Origin: Parietichytrium sp. I65-24A | Lineage: Eukaryota; Sar; Bigyra; Thraustochytrida; Thraustochytriidae | Direction of reading: 5' to 3' | Length of the DNA: 64,000 nt | Assembly (NCBI GenBank): GCA_012862575.1 | Contig: BLSF01000096.1 | Coordinates: forward strand, 43,512-107,511 | Shown: positions 19,309 through 29,346 of the stretch, in pieces | How the letters are laid out: each line of letters begins with the position of its first letter | Position numbering within the stretch: the first letter of the stretch is position 1 | Position numbers and translations under genes: made by a program | Notes under the pieces: generated by a model | What the model was told of the DNA's origin: nothing | The model's input: the letters and a program-made list of their open reading frames with translations, nothing else | The model's database searches: none

Positions 19309-19954
19309 CTTTTCTCTGCACACCAGCCAACAATCCTCGAAGTCTGCCTCTTGTGCAGTTTTGAGTCTGCTTTCACTTTCTCACGCACAACATCATACGA
19401 TTGGATTGCACACCCTTCCAATGCTCAGTACAGTAAGGGAGCTCGTACTAATACAACTAATACTGCCCGCGAATTTTTATTGGAAAAGTTTGATTGACTA
19501 ACCACGTCAGAGCCTTTTGCCTGAAATTGCCTGAATCTGAAGAATCTGAAAATAATCTGAATGAAAACAGTTAGAATTTACAGTTTAAGTTAGTCCAGCT
19601 TTGTGGTAATCTGGGTTGTCCACGTGACGCAAGATCTGCATCTCTTGTCATCTCTTGTCCTCTAAATCCTCTAGACTCTTTTCTGTGAAGGACTACAGAC
19701 TTTTTTTCATTCCAGTACGGTACTTGAGTACAGTACCGATCTTAGTGCGAGTATCTATATCATTTAGCGAGTACTAACATACCTCCCCGAAAGATTTCGC
19801 TTATGCGTTGGAGTAAAAGTCTCGTGGGTTGCCGACCCTTAGCTGCGCTGTACATCGCCCTATGTTCGATGGCCCCAAAAAAATAACACGACGGTCACAG
19901 GATGAGTGATGACATGTTATCATAATTCGTGCAAGTGATTTAAAGTTTGCGTTT

Positions 19955-20000
19955 CAGAAATCCAGAATCCAGAATCCAGAATCCAGAATCCAGAACCCAG
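19955..20000. repeat. TCCAGAA tandem repeat
   Basis: About six copies of the 7-mer TCCAGAA in direct tandem, with one variant at the end. Confidence 0.85.
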
Positions 20001-20359
20001 ATGATGCCGTGGCGGAATTTGGAGTTCAGAATTCAGGATACAGAATTTCACTGGTTCCATGTTTGCACGTGCTTTAGAGTACCAGTATACATATCGGTAC
20101 CGTTGTAGGGGCCAGGAAAGTTTCGTGATGTCCCGCATCTCCCGTGATCTTGAAAAGGACAGAACGTTCGACAAAATTGAGGAATCTTGCTGGCTGGTCT
20201 GTTCGCTGAACTTGTAGCAATGGCGTCATGTGTGGACGAACTTCTCCTTGAACCATTGGACTGTAGTACTAGGAAGAGCAACCTGATTTGCTGAGTTCAA
20301 AGTTCTCTGATTTGGACTACTTCGTAAGCAGCCTGGTTGTGAACATTGTGAAAGGCGTG

Positions 20360-20406
20360 AAGCCACGGGGTGCAGCGTAAACAAACCCTATCGGAAGGTG
20401 GGGTGG
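20360..20406 (+). repeat. dispersed repeat, copy 1
   Basis: The core AACCCTATCGGAAGGTGGGG is preceded by GCCACGGGGTGCAGCGTAAA. Similar copies occur at 41791-41826, 42790-42840 (inverted) and 59622-59646. Confidence 0.8.
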
Positions 20407-20605
20407 GCGAAATCACTATATTTCCGGAAAGGAACCCATCGATAGCAGTATGCATACAGAATAGAGTCAAATAGAGACATGGTCTGTTCGCGCAGATCTT
20501 TGTGGTTTTGTTGCAAAAGAATCAAGGTTGAAGATAGAATTGGAAATAAATTGAAAGTCAGTCAGTCACTTGTCAAGAACATTATTTTATTATATGGTAT
20601 ATAAT

Positions 20606-22711
20606 TTAGTCGACCTGCTCCATCTCGCTGGACTCAAGGCCATCATCCTCAAGTGGTGGAAGGTCATCCAAGTCAGCGACAAGGTCCTCATCATCATCAG
20701 TATCAATGCTGAGTCCGAGCTTGATGAGACGGTTGATGCGGTTTGCAAAGGTGGTTGGCTCATCGAGGGTGAAGCCAGAGGTGAGCAGAGCGCACTCGTA
20801 CAAGAGGAAGACAAGGTCCTTGACGGTCTTGTCCGAAGAGTCGGCCTCGGCCTTCTGGCGAAGAGCAACGATAATAGAGTTGAATGGGTTGAGCTCAAGA
20901 GTCTTCTTGCTGCTCATGTATCCCATCGAAGAGTTGTCGCGGAGAGCCTGGGCGCGCATGATACGCTCCATGTTTGCGCTCCAGCCGTACTCTCCAGTCA
21001 CAAGACTGCAAGGAGAGTCAACCATGCGTCCAGAGACGGTCACCTTCTCGACGCGCTCATCAAGAATCTCCTTCATGAGCTTGCAGAGTGGCTCGGTCTT
21101 GGCCTTCTCCTCCTCGAACTTCTTCTGCTCGTCCTCGTCCTCATCGAGCTTGAGGCCCTCCTTGGTCACAGAAATGAGCTTCTTGCCGTCAAACTCCTTG
21201 AGCTGCTGGACTGCGTACTCATCAATAGGGTCCACCATGTAGAGGACCTCAAGACCCTTCTTCTTGAGGCGCTCAAGGAATGGAGAAGTCTCGACAGCCT
21301 TCTTGGACTCGCCGGTGATGTAGTAGATACCCTGCTGGTTCTCCTTCATGCGGGAAACGTAGTCCTTGAGGGAGGTCATGTCCTCGCCAGACTTGGTAGA
21401 CTGGTAGCGGAGGAGCTCAGCGTACTTGGCACGGTTTGCGCTGGACTCGTGCACAGCGAGCTTGAGTGCCTTGCCGAAGGACTCGTAGAACTTCTGGAAC
21501 TTCTCCTTGTCCTCAGCAATCTCGTTGAACATGTCGAGGCACTTCTTCTCGAGGTTCTTCTTGATCACACGGAGAATCTTGTTCTGCTGGAGCATCTCAC
21601 GGGAGATGTTGAGTGGAAGATCCTCACTATCGACAACACCCTTGACAAAGTTGAGGTACTCTGGCATGAGGTCTTCGCAGTTGTCCATGATGAACACGCG
21701 GCGCACGTAAAGCTTGATGGCGTTGTGCTTCTTCTTGTTGCCGCCCTCGAACATGTCGAATGGAGCGCGCTTTGGCACGAAGAGAAGTGCCCTGAACTCA
21801 AGCTGTCCCTCCACGGAAAAGTGCTTGGTCGCGAGTGGCTCCTCCCAGTCGTTGGTAAGGGACTTGTAGAACTGAGCGTACTCCTCGGTGGTGATGGACT
21901 CTGGCTTGCGCATCCAGATTGGCTTGTTGTTGTTGAGCTTCTCCCACTCGTGGGTCACCTCCTTGATCTTCTTGGTCTTCTTCTCCTTCTCGGTCACGTC
22001 CTCAACCTTTGGGTTCTCGCTCTCCTCCTCCTCTTCTTCCTCCTCGTCGTCGGTGACCTCCTTCTCGGTGGTCTTCTCAACCATCAAGAAGATGTCGAAG
22101 CCGATGAACTCGCTGTGCTTCTTCACGAGGTCCTTGATGCGGCGCTCCTCCAAGAACTCGAGCATGTCCTCCTTCAGGTGGAGAACGATGTGGGTTCCGC
22201 GGCCGATCTTCTCGTAGTCGGTGTCAACTCCGACGGTGAAAGAGCCTCCAGCCGAGGAGGTCCACACGTGCTGCTCGTCGGCGTTGTTCTTCGAGTGCAC
22301 CTCCACCTTGTCAGCCACGAGGTACGCACTGTAGAAACCCACACCGAACTGTCCAATCATCGAGATATCAGCTCCAGCCTGAAGGGCCTCCATGAATGCC
22401 TTGGTTCCGGACTTTGCGATGGTTCCGAGGTTGGTCACCAAGTCAGCCTTGGTCATGCCGATACCGGTGTCGATCAGAGTCAAAGTGTTGTTGGTCTTGT
22501 CTGGCACGATCTTGATCTCCATCTTCTCCTCATGCTCGAGGACCGAAGGGTCGGTGATGCTCTGGTAGCGCACCTTGTCGAGCGCATCGGATGCGTTCGA
22601 GATGAGCTCGCGCAAGAAGATCTCCTTGGACGAGTAAAAGGTGTTGATGATCAGACTCATCAACTGGCTGATATCAGCCGCGAATGCGAACGTCTCTGCG
22701 CCTTCCGCCAT
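20606..22711 (-). CDS. HSP90: cytosolic heat shock protein 90
   Basis: An intronless 701-residue chaperone of the usual family length. The N-terminal GHKL ATPase contains [14 protein letters not shown] (about 34-47), the glycine lid region [18 protein letters not shown] and [12 protein letters not shown] Glu/Lys-rich linker is at about 220-265. The middle domain contains the catalytic-loop region [19 protein letters not shown]. The protein ends in SEMEQVD, a variant of the usual MEEVD tail that binds TPR co-chaperones such as Hop. The absence of a signal peptide or KDEL tail indicates the cytosolic form. Synonymous codons are strongly C/G-ending (AAG, CTC, GAG), as expected for a highly expressed gene. 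Heat-shock-element dyads lie about 390-550 bp upstream. Confidence 0.98.
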   Translation of the reverse strand: MAEGAETFAFAADISQLMSLIINTFYSSKEIFLRELISNASDALDKVRYQSITDPSVLEHEEKMEIKIVPDKTNNTLTLIDTGIGMTKADLVTNLGTIAKSGTKAFMEALQAGADISMIGQFGVGFYSAYLVADKVEVHSKNNADEQHVWTSSAGGSFTVGVDTDYEKIGRGTHIVLHLKEDMLEFLEERRIKDLVKKHSEFIGFDIFLMVEKTTEKEVTDDEEEEEEEESENPKVEDVTEKEKKTKKIKEVTHEWEKLNNNKPIWMRKPESITTEEYAQFYKSLTNDWEEPLATKHFSVEGQLEFRALLFVPKRAPFDMFEGGNKKKHNAIKLYVRRVFIMDNCEDLMPEYLNFVKGVVDSEDLPLNISREMLQQNKILRVIKKNLEKKCLDMFNEIAEDKEKFQKFYESFGKALKLAVHESSANRAKYAELLRYQSTKSGEDMTSLKDYVSRMKENQQGIYYITGESKKAVETSPFLERLKKKGLEVLYMVDPIDEYAVQQLKEFDGKKLISVTKEGLKLDEDEDEQKKFEEEKAKTEPLCKLMKEILDERVEKVTVSGRMVDSPCSLVTGEYGWSANMERIMRAQALRDNSSMGYMSSKKTLELNPFNSIIVALRQKAEADSSDKTVKDLVFLLYECALLTSGFTLDEPTTFANRINRLIKLGLSIDTDDDEDLVADLDDLPPLEDDGLESSEMEQVD

Positions 22712-23103
22712 CTTGCCTGCTCTGTCTTGTCTCTGCTAACTTCCGTCACCTGCTATCGCTTTCTTCTCCCTGCCGATCCAAGTTAGGGGTCTGCTCATCC
22801 TCCATTCTCGCCGCCAACTCTCGCCCGCCGCTCCCTTCCCTTCGCTAGTGTTATGCATAGCCACGCCGCTACTGGCGCACGGTTTTTCACAGTGAATGAA
22901 TGAATATCCTTGTCTCCTCACACTTGCCGCCCCTTCCCAGCTAGGGCGTGGCGTAGGAAGGCGGTAGCAGGATCTTCTCGCTTTGCCCGGACGATGGATA
23001 GAGATTGGGCTAGGTGGTGGGTACGGGTCTGTGGGCCAACCATTTGAGGTTGGAATAAGGTATTGGGTAGATAGGGCGTAATGGGTGTTGAGAAGGAGAG
23101 ACC

Positions 23104-23130
23104 TTCCAGAAGGTCGAAGGGGTTCTAGAA
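23104..23130. promoter_or_regulatory. heat shock element cluster upstream of Hsp90
   Basis: Two perfect nTTCnnGAAn dyads, TTCCAGAA (23104-23111) and TTCTAGAA (23123-23130), flank a further GAA (23116-23118). They lie about 390-420 bp upstream of the Hsp90 start codon. HSF trimers bind such alternating nGAAn units. Their position before Hsp90 supports the reading, but binding is inferred. Confidence 0.6.
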
Positions 23131-23257
23131 TCTCCGGTCGTATCACGTCACGAAGAGGTATAAGTGACTCGTCATTACCCGATGGATCGCGAAACAGAAG
23201 TGTCTTGGTGACGAAGTGGGACGATTACCAGTCGGGAGGGTGCTTTGTACTGGACAC

Positions 23258-23265
23258 TTCTGGAA
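23258..23265. promoter_or_regulatory. additional heat-shock-element dyad
   Basis: TTCTGGAA fits nTTCnnGAAn and lies about 547 bp upstream of the Hsp90 start. A single dyad alone is weak evidence. Confidence 0.35.
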
Positions 23266-23362
23266 CGAGGTGGTCATGTTTAGGCCTTGAATAAGACACT
23301 GCATTTCAAAAATTTGAATCTGATTATGGTTTCCTTGAGATCGGGCTAGTCCACGTCACCTT

Positions 23363-23392
23363 GTTTCTTTCTTTCTTTCTTTCTTTCTTTCT
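23363..23392. repeat. TTTC microsatellite
   Basis: Seven near-perfect TTTC units. Confidence 0.9.
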
Positions 23393-23415
23393 CGCACGTT
23401 CCCAAAAAATGAGTT

Positions 23416-23805
23416 CTGTCGAAGTTTAAAAAAACGTGCTTGAGATTCACGCACAGCAGGGCTGTTTCTGTTTTCGCGACTACGGCCACTGGGTACTGAC
23501 TGCTAAAATACAAAACGTACACAAGTCTAAAACGTTTGGTCGAGAACACTTCCATTCGGAAAAGCCGTTGCCAAGTGAAGCTTTGAAGTTTATTATTTTC
23601 AATGCTAAACAAAATCTGAATTCTGAATTCTGAAGAATTCTGGCCTTTTTCAGAGTCCTTCATGAGGAGAGAGGCCGGAGTTGCGCACCTCCGAAAGCAA
23701 CTCGGCGATTCGCGAAACTAACAGTGGGTGCTATTTTGGACCGAATTCAGCGTCTCGCCGCTACTGATAGTAACTTAGTCGCAAGAACCGGTCGAGAATG
23801 GAACC
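23416..23805. repeat. direct duplicate, left copy (ends at the N)
   Basis: The 390 bp from CTGTCGAAG to GAATGGAACC recur at 23807-24238 with small insertions. The left copy ends exactly at the N and the right copy starts exactly after it, which is the pattern of two overlapping contig ends joined without merging. Confidence 0.85.
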
Positions 23806-23806
23806 N
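23806..23806. other. single N, probable scaffold join
   Basis: One unresolved base sits exactly between the two copies of a direct duplicate. Confidence 0.85.
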
Positions 23807-24238
23807 CTGTCGAAGTTTTTAAATGAATTGTTTCGAACATTTTCGAACGTGCTTGAGATTCACGCACAGCAGGGCTGTTTCTGTTTTCGCGACTACGGCC
23901 ACTGGGTACTGACTGCTAAAATACAAAACGTACACAAGTCTAAAACGTTTGGTCGAGAACACTTCCATTCGGAAAAGCCGTTGCCAAGTGAAGCTTTGAA
24001 GTTTATTATTTTCAATGCTTAACAAAATCTGAATTCTGAATCTGAATTCTGAATTCTGGCCTTTTTCAGAGTCCTTCATGAGGAAAGAGGCTTCATGAGG
24101 AGAGAGGCCGGAGTTGCGCACCTCCGAAAGCAACTCGGCGATTCGCGAAACTAACAGTGGGTGCTATTTTGGACCGAATTCAGCGTCTCGCCGCTACTGA
24201 TAGTAACTTAGTCGCAAGAACCGGTCGAGAATGGAACC
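23807..24238. repeat. direct duplicate, right copy (starts at the N)
   Basis: This 432 bp copy of 23416-23805 differs by two main indels: extra sequence near 23817-23840 and a repeated segment around GAGAGAGGC near 24080-24105. It is therefore not a verbatim duplicate. Confidence 0.85.
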
Positions 24239-24884
24239 CAACCCTCTCAGTCCGGTTCTCTCCTCAAGAACCCACGGAGCGAGCCTTCCCCCGTTCGTCG
24301 GCCAGCACCCCTACACCCGAACGAATACAACGAGAATGCATTTATTGAAAAGCACAAAGTATTGTTCTTTGAAGGATTTACAAGACTCGGCCATACTTGT
24401 ACTTATAGGATTATTCGAGGGCGTTACCTGCCTACTTCACACCGGTGATTTCTGGCGTCCTGCTGACCTTCCAATTGCGGAACCCATTCACCACTGACGT
24501 AATTTGTCATCGCCCTCGGAAGCCCTCGATTCGCACTGTATACCCCTCGACTGACGCTCTACGCCCTCGAATCACGCTCTACAAAGAGGGCATTCGAGGC
24601 GCACATGTCCGAATTGTCGACTTGAAGATTTTGAGAAAATCTGTGTAGCTCCGTTTTCTTTGATTTTGCCCTTTTCTCTCTTCTTATTGCTTGTGTAGCC
24701 CCCCCCAAAAAAAAGCGAGATTTATTCGAAAATGTCGTGTCTTCAGCCTGTTGTTGTCCGGATCTTCGACTTCGCCGTTATGAAATCTTGTAATTTTCTT
24801 GTTGTGGCTGATTAAAGTTCTTCTCTTTCTTTTTGTCTTTTTATATGAAATGTTTTATGATTTGATTTTAGTATTGATGTGGGC

Positions 24885-27343
24885 CTAATTTTTGAGGGTA
24901 CAATCTGAAGACACAAGGATGCCGCGTTCTCTTCCCCACTCACGTATCCTGGTGCGAAGGTGCACAAGGTTCGTCCTCCCCGATATCAGTACCTTGGCTT
25001 TCAAATTGTTGGTCAAGATGTCGACCAGATCATCGCAGTGCATGCGCATAAGCCGTATCCCTGCCGCTTGATAGACCACGTATTTGACGTCGTCGTCTAT
25101 CTCATCTGACTGCTCTGATTCTCCCCGCGGAACGAATGGCGTAGCGTGAGCGACCGTAGCTGGGTCGGCTAAAGGATTGGATGCTTTTGCTCGTGTCCAG
25201 AAAAGTGTTTTCGCGATTTGAAGACGGTAGGAGATCGGACAGGTTTGCGATATTGCCATTTCAAGGCTCGCCGCAACGAAGCCCAGGTCGCGATCATCAC
25301 ATTTCGCAACAGTGGAAATACAGAGAGCCACAAGAATTCCAGAATCCGTCGGTTCGTGCGCCTTAGGGTCGACGTTTGCACCAAGAGGGTGGGAAACTTG
25401 CCAGTCACCACCAAGTAAGCCACACAAATACTCCATTGACTCCGTCGCTCCAACACCGTTCGCGTTCGACAAGAGCATGGCTTTGCTCCTGAAGTCAAGC
25501 ACGATGAGGTTCCATTCGCCGCCGACATGGTCATGCACGGGGACAAGTACCCGACACTGTTCTCTTCCCAGAGCCATCAGCTCTTCACGAGCTGCTGGGC
25601 TTCGAAGGAGGCGGTCCCATAAGCTAATGTCCAGGACGCAAGAAGAATCTTTCCTCTGATTGATGGTGACAGCATGGGCGGCCAACACGGAGCTGTCTAG
25701 TACATTCCCTGGCATCAATGTCTCGAAAGCGTCACCAGTCAGGCCAGCTGTAGTGGTAAACACCATCTCTCCTTCGCTAGCGCGAACACTTGCCACAGTG
25801 CGTCTGAGCTCCTCTAAATCTTCTTCAGCCTCTCTGCTGCGCCTCTCCTCGGCCAAAGCACTTATTTCCTCCAACCTGGAGTTTGCCTCCGCAGATTCCT
25901 TACTGAAGGCTTCTGTGCTGAGAAATCCTATCTGGTCCCCTCCATCTACAGCAAGCTGCTTGACGCGTTTCCCACTAGCAGCGGCCGTTTTCTCCTTGCA
26001 TGTAGGCATACGCTCAAGCGCAACTTTACTTTGACCTTTGCGGCCCCGTTTATTTTTACGGGTACCTTTCTTGGAAGGATCACCGTACCGGGGCTGCTGC
26101 CGATGCGCAGTCTCTGCATCCGTGCCCATTTCAATCGTTTCGTTCCTTTGCCAAGATATCGCCATCTTCCTCGTGCATTGCTCAATCTGTGCATCAGAGA
26201 TCGAACCATCTTCACTCAGAACGTTGCGGCCCCGTTTCTTGATGGGCTGTTCAGAGTGAAGACCGTCGGGCGACTGCGATCCCTGTACAGTCTCCGCATC
26301 CCTGCCCGCCGCAAGCTGTCTGCGGTTTCTCAGCGATGTCGGCGAGCTCATCATCTCATTGCACAATTTCCTGGCATCCTCAACCAGCTGTTTGAACTTC
26401 AACACGGCCTCGAAGCCCTTATTGGTATTGGCTTCTAAGGAGGCGAGATAGTGAATCTTCTGACCAAAATACCAGAGCGGACCCATCGCTTGCAATATAT
26501 CTGCAGCGTTCTTCTCCATCGTGGCATGGCCTAGAAATACGCCTGCTGACTGCGATTCTGTGGTACCACCAGGGGGTCTCGGTGGGCTGTCATTCTGCGC
26601 CTCTGCGGTAGCGTCAGGACGGTCTGACCTGTTTCCGGCGTCAGGGTCGAGATCGTCATCACTGTTGTGGAACGAAGCAGGGTCGTCTCCGTCGGACTCC
26701 GACCCGGAAAAAGCTTGCTCTGATGTTTGTGGAGGGGAGGAGGAACGCTGGTCAAACTCCAATTGAAGCTTCCTGGTGGTCCAACCCGGATCCATGTCAC
26801 GATCAGTTCGGAAGAGATATTGTGCATAGTACGGCGCCACAGTGTCTTGAAATCGCCGCACGGCAAGTCCTAGACGAATGCGAGAGGTAATAAATTTTTT
26901 CTTCAGCACGCGATGGTAGCTCTCTAAGAAGTCGTTGGTGCGAGCTTGTTTCCCAGTTACAAGCCGGGCTCCATCATCTTGCCTATAAACGAATGACCAC
27001 CGGCTCACCCTCTCAGCTGCAAAGTACTGTGTCTCAAAATACTCCAACAATCTCTCCTGTCCCTGAAGCAGAGCAAGAAACTTAGCCTTCTTCTCCGTGT
27101 ACCCCACTGCCGTTCCTTCATACATCAAATCTTGAAAATGGGAGATGATTAGACTGATCTGCTGTTGCCTCGATTTTTTCGCCTGCTTCTCCACGTAACA
27201 GCTCTGCACCTTGACCTTTATTGCTTTCAGAGTGTGAAAACTGCAGTAAAGCCAACGCACAGGTGTTCCCCAAACCTTTTCAGCTCCATTGTGGGGCGCA
27301 CCATTCATGTCGCTCAAGACTAGTTCCACTCTCCAGTTTGGAT
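24885..27343 (-). CDS. MULE transposase, C-terminal part, with degenerate Ulp1/C48 protease-like domain
   Basis: The frame enters from the N at 27344 (reading PNWRVELVLSDMNGAP) and ends at 24885, about 815 residues. The first 220 residues hold the second half of the MULE catalytic core: the Asp of LSDMNG, a Cys/His pair and the Glu of FLESYH. An acidic, low-complexity linker follows with basic clusters such as KKGTRKNKRGRKGQ that resemble nuclear localisation signals. The last 230 residues look like a Ulp1 fold (RVLVPVHDHVGGEWNLIVLD, then PTDSGILVALCIS). The positions expected for His, Asp, Gln and Cys appear to read Glu, Asn, His and Ser, so it is probably not an active protease. There is no native start in this part because of the assembly break. 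Confidence 0.68.
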
Positions 27344-27344
27344 N
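27344..27344. other. single N interrupting the transposase
   Basis: The reading frame on the two sides differs by one, so this N stands for a gap or an indel rather than a single unknown base. No duplicated flank is visible here. Confidence 0.8.
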
Positions 27345-29346
27345 CAGAGTAACCCATCAGCTCGGGCTCGCGAACTGGTGTGTTGGCCTCGTCAAATAAT
27401 ACCTTGAAATCCGAAGTGACCTGGCATGTCATGCTCGAGCGTCCAAGTTCTTGCGCGGCTCTATATCGCCGCATGTTTTCATCCATGTCAAACCAAAGGT
27501 GCCCATTCCTTGTAGATTCGATTTTGAGTCCACTCTCTTTCGAGGCATCTCCCGCAGACAAAGTGCGCTTGAGTACATTTCGAAGGGCAACCAAGCTGTT
27601 CAGGTGTGTTCTGATTCGCCTATGGTCATTCAGGTTGCTCTTAATGATGGTCTGCTCTGAATTTCTGCTGTAGGTGTTGCAACAGAACTCCTGAGTTTGT
27701 CGCACCGGAATTGTCAAAACTTTGACAAGACACTCTCTAGTTGCGAGAAAGGTGGCGGGATCGGCCACATCCGAAAGACACCTGTAAATCAGGATACATG
27801 CAGATCTATAATTCTTCTGCCGTGCGCCCCGAGATCTTTTTGGTGCAGTTTTCAGATTGTCTTCCAAGCTGGCCAAAAGGTTCGCAAGCAGATCAAATTT
27901 TGGCTCATCTCGATGGGTATCCAAGAAACACTGTGCCTTGGCCAGCTCCGAGCTTTCGTCAGCGATATCTTTACGGAAAATCGAAAACCTTTGACGCTGA
28001 ACCTTCATGAAAATCACCAAACCATCTACACGGCCTTTCTTATAGGCCAAGTCCATCTCGTCGACCAGTTTAATGAGCCCAAGGCGACGACAACGGAGTT
28101 CTCGCTTCTGAAGGGAGCCAACGAGAAATTTAATGTGCCTCTTGACTTTGACTGTTTTGTCAATTTGAAGTAACTTCGCAGCTAGGTCCATAGCTTTATC
28201 GCAGTATGCCTTTGTCGCTGCCAAGGAGTCACTGCCGTCGGATCCCATCCCCTGGGTGTGTAACACGTACCCACCTTGAGTGTCTGGCTTGGGAGCGGAA
28301 GACTTCAGAAAACGGTCAAAGCTGCACATAGTCCAGAAGTAAACGAACGGATCCTCGCCGGGAAAGTCCAAAATGGTGTGATTGCCGTCCTTTGTTATAA
28401 CAGGCATGTATTCCTCGCGAAGGAAGTCTCGCTCTGTCTCTGCAGTACTCGCCTCCGTCTCTGTGTTCATTGATGGCTCACGTGCTGACCAATCTGCTGG
28501 CGATGAGTCAACACCCCCCAGCAACTGATTGTATGGGCTCGGAAGCTCGAACGTCCAGACCTCAAACTCGTCATCACTGCTCATCTCCTCAGTTGATGCA
28601 ACTTCGTGCTCTTCACGAACCAGACGCGCCGAAGTACAACCTCTCCCGCCTACCCCCGATGCAAAACACTCCTCGACGGCTGAAGTACCTCCTGCCAGAG
28701 GCTGTACAACTACGGAAGAACAAACACTTGTGCCCAGACTCGCAGTTACACAACTTTCTTCGTCCAACAACGGGCCTGGCCCAACCTGCGGCACAGCCCG
28801 CTCGCACACGTCAGCAATTGCGACGCCGGCGGCTTCGTCGCCAGCAAGCCTCTTTCCCTCGTGCCCAAATTGAGTCGCGACCTCGGTCGTTGCGCCTTGG
28901 CCCAGCGGCACGCCGTTCGTCTGCCCCTGCCCCATGTTGATACCATATACAATATCGGGATAATACTTCGCAATGCTGTTGTCCTCGCTACCCAACAATA
29001 GAGGCGACCCCATGCTGCGCATAGGTACAGCGCAGCCCTCCAGGTTGACCTGCGGAGAGCTTACATTATTCTGTGGACTCCCCCACCTAGTCTTCATCGA
29101 CTGCAACTGGACGATGGTCGATTCCAGGGTGGCGTCTTTCCCCAAGGTAAGTTTACGACCTTCAAAAAACGCAACGCCATTAAGGTGTAATTGACGCGCA
29201 CATATGATCACATCGCGATGGATTGGCCTCCCAAGCCTCGTCTCAAGGTCAGCTACCACAGCGCTGAGCCTCTCCTCAAGTTCAGCCTCCACAGTGCTGA
29301 TGTCGTCACAATGCTCCTGCCTTGTCCGCACCATTCTGCCTGCCAT
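27345..29346 (-). CDS. MULE transposase, N-terminal part
   Basis: ATG at 29346 (MAGRMVRTRQEHCDD) opens about 667 codons up to the N. The first 330 residues are variable and Ser/Gly/Glu-rich, with an acidic stretch (SSDDEFEVWTF). The rest is helical and charged (VKVKRHIKFLVGSLQKREL) and ends in VTSDFKVLFDEANTPVREPE, which should be just before or within the first strand of the RNase H-like core. The first catalytic Asp probably lies close to the N. It is not a host gene by any match I recognise; the assignment follows from continuity with the downstream part. Confidence 0.6.

Larger units (their letters stand above)
19309..20605. other. spacer between the U-box/VWA/Vint gene and Hsp90
   Basis: This holds the promoter side of the U-box/VWA/Vint gene and the 3' flank of Hsp90. 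It contains CTGAAT repeats (about 19520-19562), GTAC-rich palindromic sequence (about 19715-19740), a TCCAGAA tandem repeat and one copy of the dispersed CCTATCGGAAGGTGGGG repeat. I see no gene. Confidence 0.5.
22712..24884. other. spacer upstream of Hsp90 containing a scaffold join
   Basis: The Hsp90-proximal part has heat-shock-element-like dyads. Further right lie a TTTC repeat (23363-23392), an N at 23806 flanked by duplicated sequence, and a cluster of CCCTCG motifs (24415-24600) near the 3' side of the transposase gene. The short ORFs in the duplicated segment are chance frames. No gene was recognised. Confidence 0.55.
24885..29346 (-). mobile_element. Mutator-like (MULE) DNA transposon coding region with Ulp1-like tail
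   Basis: The two coding segments described below appear to be one transposase gene broken at the N at 27344. The MULE core is recognisable from VELVLSDMNGAP, the C-x2-H-like LYCSFHTLKAI and the Glu-bearing TNDFLESYHRVLKK. Mutator-like elements with C-terminal Ulp1/C48-type domains are known from plants and other eukaryotes. I could not identify terminal inverted repeats or target-site duplications with confidence, so element boundaries are unknown. Confidence 0.7.

Noticed and set aside
20570-22786. Plus-strand open frame of 738 codons
   Set aside because: It lies antisense to Hsp90 and is Leu/Val/His-rich, the mirror of Hsp90's GAG/CTC/AAG codon bias. It has no domain of its own.
23436-24022. 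Two near-identical ORFs of 65-74 codons as a duplicated gene
   Set aside because: They arise from the unmerged contig overlap around the N at 23806 and contain no recognisable protein features.
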